From an uncultured Bacilli bacterium (GTDB taxonomy: Bacteria > Bacillota_I > Bacilli_A > RF39 > UBA660): a DNA stretch of 56,923 nucleotides. A program made the position numbers and the translations under genes. Position 1 is the stretch's first letter; every line of letters starts with the position of its first letter. The stretch lies in the NCBI GenBank assembly GCA_934098485.1, contig CAKOOH010000009.1, positions 1 through 56,923 on the forward strand, written 5' to 3'. Positions 24,946 to 32,543 of this stretch are shown in pieces. The notes under the pieces were generated by a model. It had not been told where the DNA came from. It searched no databases and was given only the letters and a program-made list of their open reading frames with translations.

Positions 24946-27105
24946 ATGAGAAGAAAAGAAAAAACCATGATAATATTTTCTATTATAGGTGTAATTTTAA
25001 GTTTGTCAGGAATAACTTATGCATATTTAAGAACAAGAAATGAACAAGAAGATAAAAATATAATAACAACTTTAACATGTTTAAATGTATCACTAGAAAA
25101 TATTAAAGAAGGAATAAAACTAGAAAATGCATATTCAATAACAGATGAAGAAGGAGAAAAAGAAGAACCTTATACTTTTGTTATAAAAAATAATTGTGCC
25201 ATGGATGTAAACATAAATATTAATCTAGAAAGTTTAATAATAGAAGGAAATAAACTAGCAAGTAATCAGCTTAAAGTAAAATTAAATAGTATAGATGAAG
25301 AAATAAATGAAAAAGAATTATTAAGTAATTATGCTGAAACAACACCAACTATAAGTACCGCTGAAAGTTCTAATAAATTAAGTAGTTATTTTTTAGCAGG
25401 AGGAGATAGTAAAACCTTTGAATTAAGATTATGGATAGATGAAAATGTAACTTGGGAAGAGGGAAAAAATAAAGGATATGAAGGAAAGATCGTAATAATA
25501 TCAAGTCCAACCGGAGTAAGTCCCGTAACAATGGAATATGATAATAAAACTAATAATATTGCTATATCAAAAGTATTACCTCAAAGTGATCCGGTTTTAT
25601 CAAAAACCTTTAAAGTAATTGGAAATGCAGAAAATATAGGAAGTAAAAACGTAATTATATATAAAGTTAAAATCAAGAATGAAAATAACACTTATGAAGG
25701 CTTAGGCTTAAGTTATAGTTTAAATGGAACAAATATCACTCAAAAAGGAATTATCATGCCAAATATAAGTAAAGAATATATAGGTAAGGATGATATTTAT
25801 TTAGGAGAAGGAATCATTGAAGGTGGCACTAAAGTAGAACATGAATACACCATAAAATTTACCTTAAATAATATTGGATTATTAGATAGTGAAGTAATAT
25901 CATCAGTCTTTAATGGAAAATTAGAAATAGAATATAATATTGTTTCTAAAGAACCAAAAGGGTGGAGTGAAGCAGGAAGTGGAACATTACTAGCAGGAAT
26001 AAAAGCCAATAACAATACATATGCACAGTCTTTAACAAGTCCGGGAAAAGAAGGATCACCTGCAAATGAAGCAGTACTAGCAGGAGCAGTAGATGATTAT
26101 GGAATGAGTTATTACTATAGAGGGAATGTAACTAATAATTATGTCCAGTTTGCAAATAAGTGCTGGAGAATAGTAAGAATAACTGGAAATGGATCAATTA
26201 AATTAGTACTTCATAATGATAATGTAAATAGTGTTACTAGTCCTTGCGCATCGTCAAATAATAGTACGTCAGCAGCCTTTGCAAGATATGATGGTACAAC
26301 TTATGAAACGAAGTTTAATGAAAAACATAATGACAATGCTTATATGGGATTTATGTATGGAACAGCAGGGGCAAATAAATATGCCGAAACCCATGCTAAC
26401 ATCAATAAAAGTACAATCTTACAAAATTTAGAAACCTGGTATAAAAACACCTTAGCAAATTATCAAACTAAATTAGCCGATACTATCTGGTGTAACGATA
26501 AAAGTACCAAAAAAGATCAAACCATAATAAGGACAAGTTTAGATACAACAACAAGTACATTAAATAAAACATTTGGAAATTATCCGGGACTTGGATATGG
26601 GACTAATAATACATTCTATAGTGGAAGGCAAAGATCTAGAATTAATTATTATTACAAAAATACTTCAAATGTACAAGTGGGTGCTTCAGGAACTGGCCCT
26701 TCATTTATATGTCCGGATGATAACGATGGAGGCAAGTTATCCAAATTTACAGTTTCAGATACAATCAATGGCAATGGAGCATTAGATTATAAAATTGGCT
26801 TATTGACATCAGATGAAGTACTATATGCTGGAAGTGTAGATTATTTAGTTTCACAAGCATTAAGTTATACGAGTTCATCAATAAATAATTATTTAAAAGA
26901 AAATGCTACAAGTAATTGGTACTGGTCCTTTTCGCCGAATAACTTTAGTAGTAATGCTTACTTGTTTCGTTTTGGTGTAAGTGGTAGTATGAGTGAATAT
27001 TTGGCGACAAGCGCATATGGTCTTAGGCCAGCAGTTTCTCTTATAAGCACAACGACGATATCTGGTGGCACTGGCACTTCATCAAATCCGTTTGTAATAA
27101 ATTAA
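24946..27105 (+). CDS. Large secreted or anchored protein with C-terminal DUF6273-like domain
   Basis: A 719-aa surface protein. The N-terminal helix (residues 8-28, IIFSIIGVILSLSGITYAYL) resembles the signal segment of TasA/camelysin-type exported proteins. Residues 40-340 are beta-rich, with two repeated Ig-like segments. From about residue 345 a Gly/Asn/Tyr-rich domain begins at LLAGIKANNNTY, with WRIVRITGNGSIKLV. It ends in SNAYLFRFGVSGSMSEY, YGLRPAVSL and SSNPFVIN. These closing motifs resemble DUF6273-type C-type-lectin-like folds, used for ligand binding in surface proteins. Neither LPXTG nor a C-terminal helix is seen. It lies alone between terminators and is driven by the G8 promoter. 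Function unknown. Confidence 0.65.
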   Translation: MRRKEKTMIIFSIIGVILSLSGITYAYLRTRNEQEDKNIITTLTCLNVSLENIKEGIKLENAYSITDEEGEKEEPYTFVIKNNCAMDVNININLESLIIEGNKLASNQLKVKLNSIDEEINEKELLSNYAETTPTISTAESSNKLSSYFLAGGDSKTFELRLWIDENVTWEEGKNKGYEGKIVIISSPTGVSPVTMEYDNKTNNIAISKVLPQSDPVLSKTFKVIGNAENIGSKNVIIYKVKIKNENNTYEGLGLSYSLNGTNITQKGIIMPNISKEYIGKDDIYLGEGIIEGGTKVEHEYTIKFTLNNIGLLDSEVISSVFNGKLEIEYNIVSKEPKGWSEAGSGTLLAGIKANNNTYAQSLTSPGKEGSPANEAVLAGAVDDYGMSYYYRGNVTNNYVQFANKCWRIVRITGNGSIKLVLHNDNVNSVTSPCASSNNSTSAAFARYDGTTYETKFNEKHNDNAYMGFMYGTAGANKYAETHANINKSTILQNLETWYKNTLANYQTKLADTIWCNDKSTKKDQTIIRTSLDTTTSTLNKTFGNYPGLGYGTNNTFYSGRQRSRINYYYKNTSNVQVGASGTGPSFICPDDNDGGKLSKFTVSDTINGNGALDYKIGLLTSDEVLYAGSVDYLVSQALSYTSSSINNYLKENATSNWYWSFSPNNFSSNAYLFRFGVSGSMSEYLATSAYGLRPAVSLISTTTISGGTGTSSNPFVIN

Positions 27106-27150
27106 TTTATTTTTAAAATTGTATGTAATTTATAAAATTATTGCAAAATA

Positions 27151-27179
27151 AAAAAGTTCTAGTAAAAATAGAACTTTTT
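27151..27179. terminator. Bidirectional terminator between surface protein and lexA
   Basis: AAAAAGTTCTA and its perfect complement TAGAACTTTTT flank a 7-nt loop. A-runs and T-runs on the two sides allow use in both directions, fitting the convergent genes. Confidence 0.8.
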
Positions 27180-27184
27180 AAATG

Positions 27185-27805
27185 TTAAAATTTACGATAT
27201 AAACCAATGGCTTTTCCAACAATTTGGCAATTTGGCAAAATAATAGGTGCCATTGTGTCATTTTCAGGTTGCAATCTTATATGGTCTTTTTCTTTGAAAA
27301 ATCTTTTTAAAGTTACTTCATTTTCTTCTGTCATTGCAACGACAATATCTCCATTATGAGCAATTCTTTGTTTTTGTACTATAACAATATCTCCGTCTAA
27401 AATTCCCGCATTAATCATACTTTCGCCAGAAACTTTTAATGTAAAAATTGTTTCTTTAGGTGGGATTAAACTAGCAGGAAGTGTAAAATATTCATTAGGG
27501 TTTTCAATTGCTTCAATAGGAGAACCTGCTGTTACCTTACCAAGTAAAGGAACTTTTACTAATTCTTCATCTTTTGGTTTGAATTCATTTTCACCTAGAA
27601 CTTCAATAGTTCTAAATTTTGATTTGGTTTTAGATATTGCCCCTTTTTTCTCTAATTGTTTTAAGTGAGTATGGACTGTCGCTGGACTTGATAAATCTAA
27701 ACCGGCACATATTTCTCTTACAGAAGGTGGATAACCATACGATACAATATATTTTTTTATAAAAGTTAAAACTTCTTCTTGTTTTTTAGTTAATTTTTCG
27801 TTCAT
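27185..27805 (-). CDS. lexA: LexA repressor of the SOS response
   Basis: A 206-aa repressor-protease. Residues 1-65 form the winged helix (YPPSVREICAGLDLSSPATVHTHLKQLE). The self-cleavage bond is Ala93-Gly94 (VTAGSP). The catalytic pair is Ser129 in SGESM and Lys167 in TLKRF, so it should be RecA-responsive. AGGAGG precedes the ATG. Its promoter (TTGACT, 17 bp, TAATAT on the minus strand) abuts the palindrome AAACAATTGTTT. The divergent small membrane-protein gene matches the lexA/yneA arrangement of Bacillus. Confidence 0.95.
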   Translation of the reverse strand: MNEKLTKKQEEVLTFIKKYIVSYGYPPSVREICAGLDLSSPATVHTHLKQLEKKGAISKTKSKFRTIEVLGENEFKPKDEELVKVPLLGKVTAGSPIEAIENPNEYFTLPASLIPPKETIFTLKVSGESMINAGILDGDIVIVQKQRIAHNGDIVVAMTEENEVTLKRFFKEKDHIRLQPENDTMAPIILPNCQIVGKAIGLYRKF

Positions 27806-27849
27806 ATTGACCTCCTAAAATTATATTAACATAACAAATGTAAAAAGTC

Positions 27850-27900
27850 AAACAATTGTTTAATTTATTCTTGACTACAAATATTTGTTCGTGTTATAGT
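27850..27900. promoter_or_regulatory. lexA-divergent control region with two palindromes
   Basis: AAACAATTGTTT (27850-27861) overlaps the -35 of lexA on the minus strand. ACAAATATTTGT (27877-27888) lies in the 18-bp spacer of the plus-strand promoter TTGACT (27871-27876) / TATAGT (27895-27900), with CG outside it giving a CGAACAAA half-site. These are probable LexA operators; their spacing differs from the Bacillus box CGAAC-N4-GTTCG, so the exact motif is uncertain. Confidence 0.6.
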
Positions 27901-27931
27901 TAATATGCAATGAAGAAGGAGTGTGGTTATA

Positions 27932-28072
27932 ATGGTTGCAAAAATTAATAACTATAAAGGAGTGATTATTTTTTATTTGCTCCTTGCTTTATTTTTATTA
28001 CTTTTATCTTGGCATAATAAAAGAATGGATTTAAATAGTTTTAATGAAATAAGTATAATTAACGTAGCCTAA
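27932..28072 (+). CDS. 46-aa single-span membrane protein divergent from lexA
   Basis: A short frame with ATG 27932, AAGGAG 10 nt upstream, and TAA at 28070-28072. The product has a short basic N-terminus (MVAKINNYKG) and one membrane helix of about 19 residues (VIIFYLLLALFLLLLSW). A polar tail of about 20 residues follows (HNKRMDLNSFNEISIINVA). The position divergent from lexA, with a palindrome in its promoter spacer, is that of SOS-induced division inhibitors (YneA, SosA, and the small SidA type). It lacks the LysM domain of YneA. Function inferred from position and topology. A weak hairpin overlapping the stop (28064-28084) may terminate it. Confidence 0.65.
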   Translation: MVAKINNYKGVIIFYLLLALFLLLLSWHNKRMDLNSFNEISIINVA

Positions 28073-28137
28073 TAGTGGCTTTTTTCTTTTTTATAATAGG
28101 AAATTATGCTATAATCTATTTCGTGGTGGTGGTTTTT

Positions 28138-29544
28138 ATGCATGTACCAAATATGTTAGATGCTAAAATTAGAAATAAAAGTAAAGTAAATTATATATAT
28201 GAAGATAGAAAAGAAGAAAATATTTTTGCTGGAAAAAAATATTATATTAAAACCTATGGTTGTCAGATGAATGTTCATGATTCTGAAGAAATAAAAAAAC
28301 TATTAGAAAATTTGGGTTATACTGAAACTGATGATTATGAAAATAGTGATTTAATTATTTTAAATACTTGTGCAATTAGAGAAAATGCTCATGATAAAGT
28401 TTTTGGTTTTTTAGGAAGATGTAAACATTTAAAAAAGACTAATAAAGATTTATTATTAGGACTTTGTGGTTGTATGGCACAAGAAGAAGGTGTAGTTAAA
28501 GAAATAAGAGAGAAACACCCTTATATTGATATTGTTTTTGGAACTCATAATATGAATGAACTTCCACAAATATTAAAGAATCATTATGGCAAGCAATCTA
28601 TAGAAGTTTATAGTAAAGAAGGCGACGTTATTGAATTTGGTAATTTATATAAACGTGATTCTAAAATATCAGCGTGGGTAAATATAATGTATGGATGTGA
28701 TAAATTTTGTACATATTGCATTGTTCCTTATACTAGAGGAAAACAAAGAAGCCGTAAAAGTGAGGATATTTTAAAAGAAGTTATTGATTTAAAAAAGCAA
28801 GGATATAAAGAAATTACTTTATTAGGTCAAAATGTTAATGCTTATGGAAAAGATTTAGATGGAGAAATAGAATTTAGTAAACTATTAGAACTTGTAAGTG
28901 ATACAGGTATAGAAAGAATTAGATTTGTTACTTCACATCCTTGGGACTTTACAGATAGTATGATAGATGTTATTGCCAAAAGGGATAATATTATGCCTTA
29001 TATTCATTTACCATTGCAAAGTGGTTCAGATCGTATTTTAAAATTAATGGGAAGAAGATATACTAAAGAGGAATATCTAAATTTATTTAATAAAATTAAA
29101 AATAAAGTTAAAAATGTAAGTATAACAACTGATATTATTGTGGGGTTTCCTGGTGAAACTTTAGAAGATTTTGAAGAAACTTTAGATGTGGTTAATAAAT
29201 GTAAATATGATGGAGCATTTACTTTTATCTTTTCGCCAAGAGAAAATACACCAGCTGCTAAAATGGAAGATACAACACCATTAGAAGAAAAGGAAGAAAG
29301 ACTTCATAGATTAAATGAGATAATAAATAAATATTCTAAAGAAAGTAATGAAAAATTATTAGGCAAAACAGTGAAAGTTTTAATAACTGGTGTTTCTGAT
29401 AAAGATGAAAATAAAGTTTGTGGATATACAGAAAACATGAAATTAGTAAATGTTTTGGCAGATAAAAGCACCATAGGCTTAATTATTGATGTTAAAATTG
29501 AAGAGGCTAAAAGTTTTAGCTTAGATGGAGTTATTGTTAAATAA
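28138..29544 (+). CDS. miaB: tRNA-2-methylthio-N6-dimethylallyladenosine synthase
   Basis: A 468-aa radical-SAM methylthiotransferase acting on i6A37 of tRNAs. The N-terminal MTTase domain starts at YIKTYGCQMNVHDSE and contains the three Cys of the auxiliary cluster (GCQMN, LNTCAIRENA, CGCMAQEE). The radical-SAM Cys triad is in YGCDKFCTYCIVPYTRG. A C-terminal TRAM domain begins near residue 400. An in-frame GTG upstream would give a hydrophobic extension; ATG 28138 with GGTGGTGG and a TATAAT (28110-28115) is preferred. About 40 aa shorter than Bacillus MiaB, all at the N-terminus. Confidence 0.93.
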   Translation: MHVPNMLDAKIRNKSKVNYIYEDRKEENIFAGKKYYIKTYGCQMNVHDSEEIKKLLENLGYTETDDYENSDLIILNTCAIRENAHDKVFGFLGRCKHLKKTNKDLLLGLCGCMAQEEGVVKEIREKHPYIDIVFGTHNMNELPQILKNHYGKQSIEVYSKEGDVIEFGNLYKRDSKISAWVNIMYGCDKFCTYCIVPYTRGKQRSRKSEDILKEVIDLKKQGYKEITLLGQNVNAYGKDLDGEIEFSKLLELVSDTGIERIRFVTSHPWDFTDSMIDVIAKRDNIMPYIHLPLQSGSDRILKLMGRRYTKEEYLNLFNKIKNKVKNVSITTDIIVGFPGETLEDFEETLDVVNKCKYDGAFTFIFSPRENTPAAKMEDTTPLEEKEERLHRLNEIINKYSKESNEKLLGKTVKVLITGVSDKDENKVCGYTENMKLVNVLADKSTIGLIIDVKIEEAKSFSLDGVIVK

Positions 29545-29602
29545 TTCCTTTTATTTTTGATGTATTTTTGCTATAATTATTTGTAGAATTGGAGGATATG
29601 TT

Positions 29603-30250
29603 ATGGATAAGAAAAAAGAAAATGATATTTTAAGTAATGCTAATCCTAATACTCCGGTAGTACTTGGTACTTTAAAAAAAGAAAAATCTAGCAAACCGAT
29701 TTTGGTTTTAGTTGTATTTACTTTGATGATAACAATGGTTTTTATGTTTCCAAATATAAAAAAATATATGGCTACAAATGATAATGCAATAACTAGATTT
29801 TATAATTCATATTTAAAATCATTTTTGGAAAATGATGATAGTAATGATTATTATTATGATTTATCTACAACGACTAAGGCAAATAATACTGTGAAAAAAG
29901 TTGATGTTAAATGCACTAGTGTTGGTGATGTATATGTTTATCATTTTTTAAATGATAAATTAAAAAGTATAACGCATACTTTAACTGTAAGTAAAGGAGA
30001 AAATTTAGAAGAGTATAATAAGAATTTAGAAAATTATAAGTATATAACGGATTATTATAAAAATACATTATCTCTTGATGTAATTTTAACGGAAAATGAT
30101 GATAATTTTGTTTTTGAGAATGTTATGGATTTAAGTAAAAGCACGCCTTCTAATTTTGAGAGATTTAAAAATGGTAATTATTATGATTTAGATACTTTAA
30201 AAGATGTTATAATTAAAAATGAAGTAGCAAAAGGATTTACTTGTGAATGA
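29603..30250 (+). CDS. Unknown membrane-anchored protein upstream of scpA
   Basis: A 215-aa protein. Residues 1-30 are polar and cytoplasmic, and one hydrophobic helix (KPILVLVVFTLMITMVFMF) spans about residues 31-50. The remaining 165 residues are charged and probably extracellular, with two Cys (VKCTSVGDV and the terminal FTCE). I recognise no family. GGAGG stands 7 nt before the ATG. It overlaps scpA by 4 bp (ATGA), so it is translated with the condensin subunits, though a functional link is not implied. Confidence 0.6.
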   Translation: MDKKKENDILSNANPNTPVVLGTLKKEKSSKPILVLVVFTLMITMVFMFPNIKKYMATNDNAITRFYNSYLKSFLENDDSNDYYYDLSTTTKANNTVKKVDVKCTSVGDVYVYHFLNDKLKSITHTLTVSKGENLEEYNKNLENYKYITDYYKNTLSLDVILTENDDNFVFENVMDLSKSTPSNFERFKNGNYYDLDTLKDVIIKNEVAKGFTCE

Positions 30251-30966
30251 ATTTTACAATAAATGATTTTAATGGACCACTTGATTTGCTTTTACATTTA
30301 ATTAAAGCAAATAAGATGGATATTTATGATATTGATATAGCAGTTATAACAAAAGAGTATTTAAATTTTATAAATAATAATAATGATTTATCTATAGATG
30401 CTTATAGTGAATATTTAGTTATGGCATCTGAACTTATTCATTTAAAGAGTAAATTACTTATAAATAAAGATTCTGATTTAGAAGAAGATGATGTTTTATA
30501 TGAAATTAATTCGGAAGATGAATTAAGAGAAAGATTATTAGAGTATCAAAAAATCAAGGAAAAAGCCGATGATTTTAGAGTTCTGGAAGAAAAACGAAGT
30601 AATGTATTTACTAAAATGCCAATGAATTTAAACGAATTTAGAGAAAAAGATACGACAATAAGTGGAGATGTAACTCTTGCAGATTTACTTAAAGCATTCG
30701 AAGAATTTTTAAAAAGACAAAAAATGAAAGAACCTGTTAATACAACTATAACAAAAAAAGAACTTAGTGTTGAAGATAGAGTAAAAAGTATTAGAAATAT
30801 TGTTAAAATTAGGGGCAAAGTTAATTTTTTAGATTTGTTTGAAGAGGTTAGTAAACCTTATGTGATTGTGACTTTTCTAAGTATTTTAGATATGAGTAAA
30901 AATAAGGAAATTATAATTACACAGGATAAAAATTTTGGACAGATTTATATAGAAGGAAGTAAATAA
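30247..30966 (+). CDS. scpA: Segregation and condensation protein A
   Basis: Kleisin subunit of the SMC-ScpAB condensin, 239 aa. The N-terminal FNGPLDLLLHLIKANKMDIYDIDIA is the family signature that binds the SMC neck. YLVMASELIHLKSKLLI follows, and a C-terminal winged helix (residues 165-239) ends with FGQIYIEG. It is coupled to the upstream gene and followed after 1 bp by scpB. Confidence 0.95.
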   Translation: MNFTINDFNGPLDLLLHLIKANKMDIYDIDIAVITKEYLNFINNNNDLSIDAYSEYLVMASELIHLKSKLLINKDSDLEEDDVLYEINSEDELRERLLEYQKIKEKADDFRVLEEKRSNVFTKMPMNLNEFREKDTTISGDVTLADLLKAFEEFLKRQKMKEPVNTTITKKELSVEDRVKSIRNIVKIRGKVNFLDLFEEVSKPYVIVTFLSILDMSKNKEIIITQDKNFGQIYIEGSK

Positions 30967-30967
30967 G

Positions 30968-31525
30968 ATGAAAAAATTAGGGATTTTGGAAGGATTACTT
31001 TTTGTGGTTGGAGATGAAGGTATTAGTTTAGATAATATTTGCTCGATTATGGAAATAACCGAAACTGAAGCAAAAAGTTTACTTAAAACTTTAAAAAGTA
31101 ATTATGAAAATGATGATAGAGGTATTACAATTAGTTATCTTGGTGATGCATTTAAGTTAACTACTAAAGCGGAACATAAAGATTATTATAAAAAATTGGT
31201 TCTTACTCCGGAAAGTAATACTTTAAGTAATTCTAGTTTGGAAACTTTGGCAATTATCGCTTATAATGGACCTATTACGAGAGCTGAGATTGATGAAATG
31301 AGAGGAGTTTCTACAACGTATACGATTAGAAAACTTTTGGCGAAAGATTTAATTAAAGTTAGTGGAAAATCAGATTTACCGGGAAGACCTAATTTGTATG
31401 TTGTTACTAATGTATTCTTAGACTATTTTGGACTTGCTACTTTAAGTGATTTACCACAAATAAAAAAAGATGAGCAAGATGAAGAGGAAGAACTATATAA
31501 TACAATTTTTAAGGAAAATGAATAG
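30968..31525 (+). CDS. scpB: Segregation and condensation protein B
   Basis: A 185-aa partner of ScpA with two winged helices. The opening LGILEGLLFVVGDEGISLDNI is typical, as is the second domain LETLAIIAYNGPITRAEIDEMRG with ISGKSDLPGRPNLYVVT-like ending (here VSGKSDLPGRPNLYV). Its Shine-Dalgarno GAAGGAAG lies in the scpA end. The tRNA-Leu gene follows 35 bp later. Confidence 0.95.
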   Translation: MKKLGILEGLLFVVGDEGISLDNICSIMEITETEAKSLLKTLKSNYENDDRGITISYLGDAFKLTTKAEHKDYYKKLVLTPESNTLSNSSLETLAIIAYNGPITRAEIDEMRGVSTTYTIRKLLAKDLIKVSGKSDLPGRPNLYVVTNVFLDYFGLATLSDLPQIKKDEQDEEEELYNTIFKENE

Positions 31526-31559
31526 ATTTTATTATTGATAAATGATATAATTTATTTAT

Positions 31560-31646
31560 GCCTGCGTGGTGGAATTGGTAGACACGTTGGACTCAAAATC
31601 CAATGATAGTGATATCGTGAGGGTTCGAGTCCCTCCGCAGGCACCA
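31560..31646 (+). tRNA. tRNA-Leu (anticodon CAA)
   Basis: Acceptor GCCTGCG pairs with CGCAGGC. The anticodon arm TTGGA-CTCAAAA-TCCAA gives anticodon CAA. A long variable arm (ATAGTGATATCGTGA region) marks class II Leu. T arm GGGTTCGAGTCCC. CCA is encoded. A terminator follows at 31661. Confidence 0.95.
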
Positions 31647-31660
31647 TTGACGAATCTATT

Positions 31661-31686
31661 CGAACTAGAAATAGTTCGTTTTTTTT
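31661..31686 (+). terminator. Terminator after tRNA-Leu
   Basis: CGAACTA, a GAAA tetraloop, TAGTTCG and eight T form a compact intrinsic terminator. Confidence 0.85.
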
Positions 31687-31852
31687 CGTTTAAAATATAT
31701 AGTGACCAGTGACCGAAAGGTGACCGAATATATAGAGTTTTTTTTGTAAGTTAGAAAGTAACAAAATGATAGCTGTGAACTTTAGAACTTTTATTTTAAA
31801 ATATTTGAAAATTTTGTTATAATTATTTTGTGATAATAAGTAGGAAGAGTTG

Positions 31853-32101
31853 ATGATTGATTTGAGAAAGTTAAAAATTAAAGGAATTTATAAGCATTTT
31901 AAAGGTGACTTATATTTAGTAGAGGATATTATTTATAATAGTGAAACTAAAGAAAAAATGGTAGCGTATCGAGCTTTATATGGAGATAATTTATTATGGT
32001 GCAGACCGTATGACATGTTTATGGATGAGGTAAATAAAAATGGGCAAAAATATAGATTTGAATTACAAAATATCAAAAGTTTGAATGAAAAAAAAGAATG
32101 A
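31853..32101 (+). CDS. DUF1653 protein
   Basis: An 82-aa small protein. It has GIYKHFKGDLYLVEDI and MVAYRALYGDNLLWCRPYDMF, the defining DUF1653 pattern, an SH3-like small fold of unknown function. It often occurs fused to or near Nudix or other small enzymes. AGGAAG lies 5 nt before ATG 31853; a TTG three bases earlier is too close to the ribosome-binding site. It stands alone between two tRNA genes. Confidence 0.85.
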   Translation: MIDLRKLKIKGIYKHFKGDLYLVEDIIYNSETKEKMVAYRALYGDNLLWCRPYDMFMDEVNKNGQKYRFELQNIKSLNEKKE

Positions 32102-32214
32102 GTGAGCGGAACTATTATTAAATAAAATTCTATTTTTCAATAATGTAAATATTATAGAAACAAAGATTTATATATATATTTATAAAAAACGTGATATAAT
32201 ATTTATAGTTTTAT

Positions 32215-32290
32215 TGCCCAATAGCCAAGCGGTAAGGCATCAGGCTCTGACCCTGACATTTCATAGGTTCGAATCCTATTTGGGCAGCCA
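32215..32290 (+). tRNA. tRNA-Gln (anticodon CTG)
   Basis: Acceptor TGCCCAA pairs with TTGGGCA, the weak U1-A72 start usual for glutamine. The anticodon arm TCAGG-CTCTGAC-CCTGA gives CTG. T arm ATAGGTTCGAATCCTAT. Discriminator G and encoded CCA. It reads CAG, so a UUG isoacceptor must exist elsewhere. Confidence 0.95.
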
Positions 32291-32301
32291 ATATGTATAT
32301 T

Positions 32302-32326
32302 AATCCTAATTTTTAGGATTTTTTTT
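32302..32326 (+). terminator. Terminator after tRNA-Gln
   Basis: AATCCTAA and TTAGGATT with a 3-nt loop are followed by T. Confidence 0.8.
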
Positions 32327-32543
32327 ATTTAAAAATAAAGATAGTGTAAAGTAAAATTTTATTTAAAATATTTCTAATTATAGTAGTTCTATATAAATAC
32401 TGGGATAAATGTTTTTTTTACTCAAAAATTAAAAATGTGAAAAAATAGAATTTTAAAAATATTTAAAAATAATCAAAAAAAACATTGAATAATAACATTA
32501 TATTTGCTATGATGGTTTTAGCGTATGAAAGGTACATGATAAT

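Noticed and set aside
26231..26785. Two overlapping plus-strand frames inside the large surface protein gene
   Set aside because: They are out-of-frame readings of a repetitive Asn/Thr-rich domain without ribosome sites.
30546..30818. A 90-codon minus-strand frame inside scpA
   Set aside because: Antisense to a confidently assigned gene and without expression signals.
31696..31730. Triple GTGACC motif after tRNA-Leu as a CRISPR-like or attachment repeat
   Set aside because: Only three short irregularly spaced copies, no flanking structure and no integrase; the adjacent gene is an ordinary DUF1653 gene.
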